The notes under the pieces: model-generated | What the model saw: the letters and a program-made list of their open reading frames with translations, nothing else | What the model was told of the DNA's origin: nothing | The model's database searches: none | Shown here: piece after piece, positions 9,104 through 16,212 of the stretch | Numbering within the stretch: position 1 is the stretch's first letter | Layout: each line of letters opens with the position of its first letter | Made by a program: the position numbers and the translations under genes | Assembly (NCBI GenBank): GCA_964433635.1 | Contig: CAYSSG010000026.1 | Span: forward strand, 1 to 28,109 | Length of the DNA: 28,109 nt | Direction of reading: 5' to 3' | Origin: CAYSSG01 sp964433635 | GTDB lineage: Bacteria > Atribacterota > Phoenicimicrobiia > Phoenicimicrobiales > Stramentimicrobiaceae

Positions 9104-9174
9104 GCTTGATCAACCTGCCTGATAGACTGCAGATTCAAGCATGATATCACTACTATCATTTTTATTGATGATAG
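9104..9174 (-). other. Structured segment of the fhs leader downstream of the riboswitch terminator
   Basis: Between the riboswitch terminator and the fhs ribosome binding site the leader can fold twice more. GCTTGA (9104-9109) pairs with TCAAGC (9135-9140), with CTGC/GCAG pairing inside it. CTATCAT (9153-9159) pairs with ATGATAG (9168-9174). Neither has a T-run on the minus strand. The function is unknown; mRNA stability is one possibility. Confidence 0.35.
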
Positions 9175-9186
9175 AAACAATGTCCT

Positions 9187-9224
9187 AAAAAAAAACAGAG
9201 TCCTATCATTTTATAGGACTCTGT
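9187..9224 (-). terminator. Riboswitch-controlled intrinsic terminator
   Basis: A perfect 12-bp stem (9195-9206 with 9213-9224, 6-base loop) is followed on the minus strand by nine T residues (9187-9195). Its 5-prime arm includes the CAGAG that closes P1 of the second glycine aptamer (partner CTCTG). The aptamer and terminator folds are therefore mutually exclusive. Glycine binding should prevent termination and switch fhs-gcv on. Confidence 0.93.
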
Positions 9225-9440
9225 CTATAGACCTGAGAGATTTTTCCTAAATCATTTTCAGAATAAATCATATGGTTCAACTTAGTAAGCAAGCAGTTTC
9301 TTAGGAAATTGCCCCTTCGGTGATATAAATATCTTTCCAGAGATCTGTCCAATTTCGGTCCTTTTGCCTGAGAGTTTAGATGATTATTCATCTTGCACCT
9401 TCGGCGTTTTTTCATTTATAGAAAAAAACTCTCCCGAAAT
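9195..9440 (-). promoter_or_regulatory. Tandem glycine riboswitch
   Basis: Two glycine aptamers lie in tandem on the minus strand. Aptamer 1 (about 9352-9440) is closed by ATTTCGG/CCGAAAT and contains GGGAGAG, GCCGAAGGTGCAA, a small P3 hairpin (GATGA/TCATC) and CTCTCAGGCAAAAGGACCG. A short linker leads to aptamer 2 (about 9196-9345), with CTCTGGAAAG, CACCGAAGGGGCAA, a long P3 arm based on TTCCTAA/TTAGGAA and CTCTCAGG, closed by CTCTG/CAGAG. These conserved blocks and their order are diagnostic of the family. An overlapping terminator makes it a transcriptional ON switch for fhs-gcvH-gcvPA-gcvPB-gcvT. I see no convincing -35/-10 pair for this transcript upstream at 9441-9530. Confidence 0.96.
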
Positions 9441-9511
9441 CTTCATACAGTGTAAAGACTATTTAATTGTTTGAACTGACAAGAAAAGACCATCGTAAAT
9501 AATCATATCTG

Positions 9512-9560
9512 TGCTATAATTGAAAATGTTTTGGGAATACAATTATAATTATTATATAAT
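9512..9560 (+). promoter_or_regulatory. Promoter region for guaA (two candidates)
   Basis: An extended -10 box, TGCTATAAT, lies at 9512-9520 without a good -35. A second candidate is TTGGGA (9531-9536), an 18-base spacer and TATAAT (9555-9560). Either would give a short leader of about 40-80 bases, with no room for a purine riboswitch. The region is divergent with the glycine riboswitch transcript. Confidence 0.5.
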
Positions 9561-9606
9561 AGATATAAAATGATTACAAATAAAATTAGCAGGGAGTATA
9601 AATTCA

Positions 9607-11160
9607 TTGAAAAAAAATAACGAACAAAAAGACTGGATAGCTATTTTGGATTTCGGTTCACAATATACTCAATTAATTGCCAGAAGAATCAGGGAATTTC
9701 AGATCTATTCGGAGATATTTCCCTATCATGTGGATATTTCTGCTCTAAAAGAAAAAAAACCCAAGGGAATCATTCTATCGGGAGGCCCAAGCAGTGTTCT
9801 GGATAAACATGCCCCCAAAATAAGTGAAGGCATCCTTCTATTAAATATCCCGATATTAGGGATTTGTTATGGCACACAATTAATTACCAGACTGATGGGT
9901 GGTACAGTAGGTCATGCGTCAGAAGCTGAATTTGGAAAAACGATTGTAAACTTAAAAAATAAATGCGGTCTTTTTGATCATTTACCGGATACCATTACAA
10001 CTTGGATGAGTCATCATGATGTGATTGAAAAAAAACCTGAAGGGTTTCAAATAACAGCAATCAGCGAGGGAGGAAATATTGCTGCTGTTGAGGATAATAA
10101 CAGATCGATATTTGGATTACAATTTCATCCTGAAGTAACCCATACCGAGCATGGAAAAGATATTCTATTTAATTTTGCCTATCATATCTGTAAATGTTCA
10201 GCAGAATGGAGCCCTGTCAGCTTTATCGATAAGACTGTACATGAAATTAAACAGGCAGTAGGGGAAGGTGAAGTGATAGCCGGAGTCAGCGGAGGGATTG
10301 ATTCGCTCGTCGCTGCTTTCTTAACATATAAAGCGATAGCTGATAAACTTCACTGTATCTTTATCAATACCGGTCTCATGCGGAACAATGAGGTTCAAGA
10401 TGTCAGGAATGTTTTTAAAGAACACGCAAAGATTTTATTCCTTGATTATGATTATTCTAAAGAATTTTTAAGTGCCTTAAAGGGAATCAGTGATCCGGAA
10501 GAGAAAAGAAGAATTATCGGTAATCTTTTCATTAAAATATTTGAAGAAAAAGCAAGAGAAATAGGACATGTTACTCATCTCCTGCAGGGAACTCTGTATC
10601 CTGATGTTATCGAGAGCATTTCTTTAAAAGGCCCATCAGTTAGGATCAAATCCCATCACAATGTAGGTGGATTACCTGACAGAATGGAATTAAATCTTTT
10701 AGAACCTTTAAAATACCTGTTCAAGGACGAAGTAAGAAAAATAGGACGGAAATTAGCCATTCCGGAGAATATGATAGAAAGGCAACCTTTTCCGGGTCCC
10801 GGTCTGGCAATAAGAATTATAGGTGAGGTAGATTCAGAAAAACTACGAATCTTAAGAGATGCTGATGATATTATTCAGAACGAAATTATCAAAGAGGGAA
10901 TAAATGGGGATCTGTGGCAATATTTCGGTATCCTTCTCCCAATTAAATCAGTAGGTGTGATGGGTGACTTAAGAACCTATGATTATTCTATCGTTTTAAG
11001 AGTTGTGACCAGTGATGATGGTATGACGGCAGATTGGGCAAGGCTGTCCCATCATCTCCTGTCTAAGATTTCGAATTCTTTAATTAATCAAGTTAAAGGA
11101 ATAAACAGGGTTCTTTACGATATCAGCTCAAAACCACCTGCTACCATTGAATGGGAATAA
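9607..11160 (+). CDS. guaA: GMP synthase (glutamine-hydrolysing)
   Basis: The enzyme converts XMP to GMP using ATP and ammonia released from glutamine. The 517 residues are the full length. The N-terminal class I amidotransferase domain has its catalytic triad as Cys87 (GICYGTQ), His174 and Glu176 (FHPEV). The ATP pyrophosphatase domain carries the PP-loop SGGIDS at 228-233, with Ile where Val is usual. The C-terminal dimerisation domain ends with the family motif DISSKPPATIEWE. The start is TTG, supported by AGGGAG (9591-9596) 10 bases upstream. It is the first gene of a plus-strand purine cluster with purA and purB, but a 243-base spacer separates it from purA, so the two may be transcribed independently. 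Confidence 0.97.
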   Translation: MKKNNEQKDWIAILDFGSQYTQLIARRIREFQIYSEIFPYHVDISALKEKKPKGIILSGGPSSVLDKHAPKISEGILLLNIPILGICYGTQLITRLMGGTVGHASEAEFGKTIVNLKNKCGLFDHLPDTITTWMSHHDVIEKKPEGFQITAISEGGNIAAVEDNNRSIFGLQFHPEVTHTEHGKDILFNFAYHICKCSAEWSPVSFIDKTVHEIKQAVGEGEVIAGVSGGIDSLVAAFLTYKAIADKLHCIFINTGLMRNNEVQDVRNVFKEHAKILFLDYDYSKEFLSALKGISDPEEKRRIIGNLFIKIFEEKAREIGHVTHLLQGTLYPDVIESISLKGPSVRIKSHHNVGGLPDRMELNLLEPLKYLFKDEVRKIGRKLAIPENMIERQPFPGPGLAIRIIGEVDSEKLRILRDADDIIQNEIIKEGINGDLWQYFGILLPIKSVGVMGDLRTYDYSIVLRVVTSDDGMTADWARLSHHLLSKISNSLINQVKGINRVLYDISSKPPATIEWE

Positions 11161-11163
11161 AAT

Positions 11164-11191
11164 AGTACCAAGTATCAAGTATATCGTATTG
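11164..11191. repeat. Heptad tract 1 (four 7-base near-repeats)
   Basis: Four contiguous 7-base units are AGTACCA, AGTATCA, AGTATAT and CGTATTG. The tract begins 3 bases after the guaA stop and is the first of two such tracts in the guaA-purA spacer. The unit is degenerate but the 7-base phase is kept. Confidence 0.5.
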
Positions 11192-11296
11192 CATAAATGC
11201 GATGGGAAGAACTGAAAGTAAGAGAGTTTTTATTAAAATAGATGGGTAAGTAACTGGATTGAAAGCTTAATATAATAAGAATATTTGCTTAATTAT

Positions 11297-11324
11297 ATAC
11301 TAAATACTAACGACCAACGACTGG
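11297..11324. repeat. Heptad tract 2 (four 7-base near-repeats)
   Basis: Four contiguous 7-base units are ATACTAA, ATACTAA, CGACCAA and CGACTGG. The first two are identical and the last two share CGAC. It lies 105 bases beyond the first tract and 79 bases before purA. The 11192-11296 interval between the tracts contains a TATAAT at 11271-11276 without a good -35, and nothing else I can recognise. Confidence 0.5.
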
Positions 11325-11403
11325 ATTTTGACTCGATAGGGAGATACACACACCTCTTTGCAGATTAAATTACTAAAAAAAATAGGAAGGGGAGTATAAA
11401 ATC

Positions 11404-12684
11404 ATGTCAACACTTGTTATTGTAGGAACACAATGGGGAGACGAAGGAAAAGGCAAGATAACAGATTTTTTATCCGAGCAATTCGATATCATTGCTCGTT
11501 ATCAGGGGGGAAGTAATGCCGGTCATACAGTGGTAGTAGAAGATAATCAATTTATTTTTCATCTGCTGCCTTCAGGTATCTTACATCAAGATAAGGCTTG
11601 TTTAATCGGAAATGGGGTCGTAGTTGATCCTGAAGTCTTATTCAGTGAAATAGATGCTTTAAACAGACGAGGGATAAGTGTAACAAACCGTTTGTTTATT
11701 GATTATAAAACGCATGTGATATTCCCTTATCATAAAATTATTGATGCTGCGATGGAAGATGATGTTGCATATCGTAAAATCGGTACCACTAAAAGAGGAA
11801 TTGGCCCTGCTTATGTGGACAAATATTCCCGCCATGGAATCAGAGTATGTGATTTAATTCATAATGATAATCTGGAAGAAAAATTAAAGCTTCAGTACAA
11901 ACAGAAAGGTGAATACTTAATCAAGAATTATAAGATCAGGGTTCCCAGAGAAGAATATCTAGGCATTCAGAAGCAATATCTGAGGTATGGCAAAATGTTA
12001 AAGGATTATGCTATTGATGGATCACTTTATTTGAATGAGCAGATGAAGAAAAATAAGAATATTATCTTTGAAGGAGCACAGGGTATCATGCTCGATGTGG
12101 ATCATGGTACATATCCTTATGTAACCTCTTCCAATCCTGTAGCTGGTTGTGCCTGTACCGGCTGCGGCATCAGTCCTGTTTATATTAATAAAGTCATCGG
12201 CATTACCAAGGCTTATACTACGAGAGTTGGCGAAGGTCCTTTTCCCACAGAAATAAAAGATTCTCTTGGTGACAAGATAAGAGAACGTGGCAAAGAGTAT
12301 GGGGCTACTACCGGCAGACCGAGGCGTTGTGGGTGGTTTGATGCAGTAGTTGTTAAATATGCTAATCGCATCAATGGCATTAAAGAGATTGTACTAACAA
12401 AATTGGATGTCCTGAGCTCATTGGATCAGATCAGGATATGCAAAGGATACCTGATAAAAAATTGTTTATGTTCAGATTTCCCTGCTGACAGTGAATTAAT
12501 TCAATTCATTGAACCGGTATATGAAGAAATAGCAGGCTGGGAAGAGGATATCAGTCATATCAGCAAGTATGAGAATCTGCCGAAAAATACACAAAAATAT
12601 ATTCAAAAAATAGAAGAATTAACTGAGTGCTATGCTGCTATCATCTCTGTTGGCCCGAAGCGATCACAAACAATCATCAGATAA
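11404..12684 (+). CDS. purA: Adenylosuccinate synthetase
   Basis: The enzyme joins IMP and aspartate using GTP to form adenylosuccinate, the first step of the AMP branch. The 426 residues match the family. The catalytic residues sit at the canonical numbers: Asp13 in QWGDEGKGKI, which is also the GTP-binding loop, and His41 in GGSNAGHTV. Other landmarks are IGTTKRGIGPAY, FEGAQGIMLDVDHGTYPYVT, GVTKAYTTRVGEGPFPTE (here with GITKAY) and the C-terminal SVGPKRSQTI. The start has AAGGGGAG upstream. purB follows 55 bases later, giving the two enzymes that convert IMP to AMP side by side. Confidence 0.97.
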   Translation: MSTLVIVGTQWGDEGKGKITDFLSEQFDIIARYQGGSNAGHTVVVEDNQFIFHLLPSGILHQDKACLIGNGVVVDPEVLFSEIDALNRRGISVTNRLFIDYKTHVIFPYHKIIDAAMEDDVAYRKIGTTKRGIGPAYVDKYSRHGIRVCDLIHNDNLEEKLKLQYKQKGEYLIKNYKIRVPREEYLGIQKQYLRYGKMLKDYAIDGSLYLNEQMKKNKNIIFEGAQGIMLDVDHGTYPYVTSSNPVAGCACTGCGISPVYINKVIGITKAYTTRVGEGPFPTEIKDSLGDKIRERGKEYGATTGRPRRCGWFDAVVVKYANRINGIKEIVLTKLDVLSSLDQIRICKGYLIKNCLCSDFPADSELIQFIEPVYEEIAGWEEDISHISKYENLPKNTQKYIQKIEELTECYAAIISVGPKRSQTIIR

Positions 12685-12693
12685 TGATTGTTT
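12668..12693 (+). other. Hairpin across the purA stop codon
   Basis: A 10-bp perfect stem, AAACAATCAT (12668-12677) with ATGATTGTTT (12684-12693), has a 6-base loop and spans the purA stop. It is AT-rich and followed by ATAAAATAAT rather than a T-run, so it is unlikely to be a strong terminator. It may mark or stabilise the purA-purB mRNA junction. Confidence 0.4.
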
Positions 12694-12739
12694 ATAAAAT
12701 AATCCTAAAGAATCATTGTGGTTACAGGGGGAATTTAAA

Positions 12740-14032
12740 TTGATTGAACGTTATTCATTGGAGCCCATGAGATCCATCTGGGGAGAAAAAAAGAAATATG
12801 ACTCCTGGTTAAGAGTTGAATTAGCAGTTTGTGAAGCGAGGAAAGAATTAGGTTTTTTGGACAGGGAAATCTATGATTTGATCAAGGAAAAGGCAAGCTA
12901 TTCCCTGTCCAGAATTAATGAACTTGAAAAGATAACCAGGCATGATGTTTTAGCCTTTACTACAAACATTGGTGAAAATTTAGGAGAATATTCCCGATAT
13001 TTTCACCAGGGATTAACATCTTCTGATATTTTAGACACTTCTCTGGGTATACTCTTAAAAGAAGCCTCCGGCATTATTATTCAAGACATACATGAAATGA
13101 CTCACAATTTGAAACAATTAGCCCATCAGTTTAAGGATACAGTCATGGTAGGCAGAACCCATGGTATCCATGCTGAACCAATAACCCTTGGATTTAAACT
13201 TACTCTTTGGTACTCGGAAATGATGAGAAATTTAAAAAGAATGAAAAAGGTCAGAGAAGAAATAAGCTATGGAAAGATTTCGGGTGCCGTTGGAACATAT
13301 GCCCATATTGAACCTGTCATTGAAGAAAAAGTATGCAGAAAATTAGGATTGAAATCTGCTGACATCTCCAGTCAGATTATTCAGCGGGACCGTCATGCAT
13401 ACTTCCTGAGTGTCTTAGCCGTTATTGCTTCTTCATTAGAAAAGTTTGCTATAGAAATTCGAAATCTTCAGAGGACAGAAATATCGGAATTAGAGGAATT
13501 TTTTGCTTCTGGACAAAAAGGTTCTTCAGCTATGCCACATAAGAAAAATCCTGTATTATGTGAAAGGATTTGCGGTTTATCCAGAGTCATAAGGGGTTAT
13601 GCCGTATCTTCCCTGGAAAATAACAGCTTATGGCATGAACGTGATATCTCAAATTCTTCCGTGGAAAGGATTATTCTTCCCGACAGTACAATCCTTCTGG
13701 ATTATATGCTGAAACAATTTACGCTTATTCTTACTACAATGAGAGTAAATCAGGATCATATGAAAAGGAATTTGGGTCTAACAAAAGGCCTTATATTTTC
13801 ACAAAGAGTTATGTTAGCCCTGACCCAGAAAGGTGTCTCCCGGGAAAAAGCATACCAACTGGTACAAAAAATTGCCATGTTGGCTTCTAATAATAAAAAA
13901 AGTTTTAATGATTTAATCTTGTCTAACCAGGAAATTAGAAAATATCTGACGCAAGATGAAATACATTCCTGTTTTGACTATAATTATTTTATAAGAAATA
14001 TTGATACAATCTATAAAAAGGTCTATAAATGA
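12740..14032 (+). CDS. purB: Adenylosuccinate lyase
   Basis: The lyase acts twice in purine synthesis, releasing fumarate from SAICAR and from adenylosuccinate. From the preferred start it has 430 residues, the usual bacterial length. It has the fumarase/aspartase-superfamily signature GSSAMPHKKNPVLCERI, the TRHDVLAFTTNIGE segment and GRTHGIHAEPITLGFK with the general acid-base histidine. An in-frame ATG exists at 12716. However, the AGGGGGA site (12725-12731) lies 8 bases before TTG at 12740, which gives the N-terminus MIERYSLEPMRSIWG that is typical of the family, so TTG is chosen. It follows purA closely. Confidence 0.96.
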   Translation: MIERYSLEPMRSIWGEKKKYDSWLRVELAVCEARKELGFLDREIYDLIKEKASYSLSRINELEKITRHDVLAFTTNIGENLGEYSRYFHQGLTSSDILDTSLGILLKEASGIIIQDIHEMTHNLKQLAHQFKDTVMVGRTHGIHAEPITLGFKLTLWYSEMMRNLKRMKKVREEISYGKISGAVGTYAHIEPVIEEKVCRKLGLKSADISSQIIQRDRHAYFLSVLAVIASSLEKFAIEIRNLQRTEISELEEFFASGQKGSSAMPHKKNPVLCERICGLSRVIRGYAVSSLENNSLWHERDISNSSVERIILPDSTILLDYMLKQFTLILTTMRVNQDHMKRNLGLTKGLIFSQRVMLALTQKGVSREKAYQLVQKIAMLASNNKKSFNDLILSNQEIRKYLTQDEIHSCFDYNYFIRNIDTIYKKVYK

Positions 14033-14104
14033 TAAATAAGAACTAAATCTTAATTTTAATTACAACAAATGGATGAGGAATATTTTAGAGGAGGAGTTAT
14101 GATT

Positions 14105-15016
14105 ATGAAAGCAGAAAAGATTTGGATGGATGGAGAATTAGTTAAATGGGATGAGGCAAGGGTACATGTACTAACACATGCTTTGCATTATGGAAGCGGG
14201 GTTTTTGAAGGAATCAGGGCATATAAAACAGAACAGGGTTCAGCAGTTTTCAGGTTACAGGATCATGTAGAACGCCTTTTTGATTCTTCAAAGATCTTGA
14301 GGCTTGATATTCCCTATTCAAAGGAAGAAATCAGTCAAGCAATCAAGGATACGATCAAGATTAATCTTTTGGAAAATTGTTATATACGACCTCTGGTTTA
14401 CAGGGGTTATAATCAATTGGGTCTCAACCCATTCAGCTGTCCTGTAAAAGTGATGATAGCTGCCTGGGATTGGGGAGCTTATCTTGGAGAAGAGGCTTTG
14501 GTGAAGGGTGTCAGGGCTATGATATCTACCTGGCAGCGAAGTCATATTAATTCTACTTCCGCAAAAGCCAAGATATGCGGGAATTATATCAATTCCATCT
14601 TCGCAAATATGGAAGCTGTGGAGTCAGGAGTAGAGGAAGCAATATTGCTGGATCAGAACGGTTATGTAGCTGAGGGTCCAGGTGAAAATATATTCTGGAT
14701 TAAGAATGGCATCATCTTTACACCTCCCCTGACATCGGTTCTGGAAGGTATCACTCGAAAAACAGTCATAACGATTGCTCAAAGTATGAATTATGAGATT
14801 AAAGAAGAATTTGTTGCACGGGACGTATTGTATCTATCCGATGAAGCCTTCTTTGCCGGCTCAGCTGCAGAATTAACTCCTATCCGTGAAATTGATCATC
14901 ACACCATCGGTTCAGGAGAAAGAGGCCCCATAAGCAAAAAAATTCAGGAAAAACTTTTTGCTATTTTCAGAGGTAAAGAAAAAGAATACCTTCAATGGCT
15001 ATCTTTTGTTTCATAA
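14105..15016 (+). CDS. ilvE: Branched-chain amino acid aminotransferase
   Basis: This fold-type IV PLP aminotransferase interconverts valine, leucine and isoleucine with their 2-keto acids using glutamate/2-oxoglutarate. It has 303 residues from the ATG at 14105. The PLP lysine is Lys156 in SAKAKICGNYINS. The phosphate and specificity segments EEAILLDQNGYVAEGPGENI and LEGITRKTVI are present, and the N-terminus MKAEKIWMDGELVKWDEA with HALHYGSGVFEGIR is characteristic. In-frame ATGs also exist at 14069 and 14099. The AGAGGAGGAG site (14087-14096) favours 14105. It lies 72 bases after purB; D-amino acid or aminodeoxychorismate roles are less likely given the full BCAT signature. Confidence 0.94.
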   Translation: MKAEKIWMDGELVKWDEARVHVLTHALHYGSGVFEGIRAYKTEQGSAVFRLQDHVERLFDSSKILRLDIPYSKEEISQAIKDTIKINLLENCYIRPLVYRGYNQLGLNPFSCPVKVMIAAWDWGAYLGEEALVKGVRAMISTWQRSHINSTSAKAKICGNYINSIFANMEAVESGVEEAILLDQNGYVAEGPGENIFWIKNGIIFTPPLTSVLEGITRKTVITIAQSMNYEIKEEFVARDVLYLSDEAFFAGSAAELTPIREIDHHTIGSGERGPISKKIQEKLFAIFRGKEKEYLQWLSFVS

Positions 15017-15046
15017 ACCAATATTAGTGAAAGGACTTGTTCGTGT

Positions 15047-16068
15047 ATGATTGAATGATCGGAACGTGTAAAAATATTTTTCCTTCACAGACATTTGCTA
15101 TTACTGTACAGGTCCTGGAAATGAATTCAGAGGGAAGAAAAATCATTATTTTGGAGCAGGAGAACCCGGTTTCAATACCCCGGCAAATATCCGGGCTGAA
15201 GCAATGAAAGTAATTGAAAGTGGTTTCATCCATTATACTGCTTCTTCAGGAATACCTGAACTGAAAAAAGTAATCACAGAGAAACTGAAGAGAGATCACA
15301 ATCTTGATTATAACTTGAAAGAAATTATCGTCTCAAATGGTGCTAAACACGGTCTATATAACGCCTTGATGGCTATTTGTAATCCTGGAGATGAAGTATT
15401 ATTGCCAATCCCATGCTGGGTAAGCTATACTGAGCAGGTAAAATTGGCACAGGTAAAACTGGTCTTTATACCTACCAGTGAGGAAAATCAATTTCAACTA
15501 TCAGCAAAACAGATTGAAAGAATGATTACTTCGAAGACCAGAATCCTTTTATTAAATAAACCAAATAATCCCACCGGTAACGGTGTCTCAAAATCTTATA
15601 CGATGACCGGTTGGAGAATTGGATATGCTGCCGGACCGGAAAAAGTCATTAAAGGAATGTCTGAATTTCAGGGACATTGCATTCAAATGCTAATTCTATT
15701 GCCCAGAAAGCCAGCGTAAAAGCTCTTACCGGTAATCAGGATTCAATCGAATGCATGCGGGATGAATTTGATAAAAGTAGAGGATGCATGGTCGATCTTC
15801 TCAATGGAATTGACGGATTTTACTGCAAAATGCCCAAAGGTGCCTTTTATGCTTTTCCAAATATCACAAAACTATCAGATGCAGATATTTTTTAAATGGA
15901 AAAGAGATAAGAAATCCCTTTCTATTAGCTGATTATATCCTAAATAAAGCAGAGGTGGCATTGGTTCCGGGAAGTGCATTTGAAGCAGAGGACTATTTAA
16001 GATTATCATATGTCATTTCCATGGCAGAAATAGAAGAAGGATTAGCTCGCTTGAAAAAATTGTTTTGA
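15047..16068 (+). pseudogene. Broken class I/II aminotransferase (aspartate aminotransferase family)
   Basis: The remains of a PLP fold-type I aminotransferase are spread over three frames. Intact pieces include SERVK near 15059, FGAGEPGFNTPANIR, HYTASSGIPELKKVI, SNGAKHGLYNAL, NKPNNPTGN, SKSYTMTGWRIGYA with the PLP lysine, SNANSIAQKASVKALTG, MPKGAFYAFPNI and the C-terminal VALVPGSAF with RLSYVISMAEIEEGLARL. Lesions are an in-frame TGA at 15056-15058, frameshifts near 15075, 15140 and 15680, and a one-T loss in a T-run near 15890. There is also an in-frame deletion at about 15580-15590 that joins NNPTGN directly to GVSKSY. About 55 residues with the PLP-contacting Asp and Tyr are absent. It cannot make a working enzyme. 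It follows ilvE by 30 bases and was probably once co-transcribed with it. Confidence 0.92.
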
Positions 16069-16212
16069 TTTTTATCTGAAATGATCAAACCTGTAATGAA
16101 TTTTTAGTGTAAATATCCGGGATAATATCGTATTATTACCATTTTCCCTGGATTTATTTAACATCAATACTCAGAAATACCGCTTTTTAAGTGACTAATG
16201 AAGGCTGTTAAC

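Noticed and set aside
9206..9415. A 69-residue minus-strand open frame upstream of fhs
   Set aside because: It lies wholly within the tandem glycine riboswitch and its terminator; the conservation is that of RNA, and no protein family is recognisable.
9521..9606. A purine riboswitch before guaA
   Set aside because: The leader is too short after the likely promoter and shows none of the purine aptamer core sequences.
15056..15058. TGA recoding (as Trp or Gly) in the aminotransferase gene
   Set aside because: The same gene has several frameshifts and a large deletion, and the intact genes in the window use TGA as a stop (for example the C-terminal frame of this locus), so simple decay is enough.
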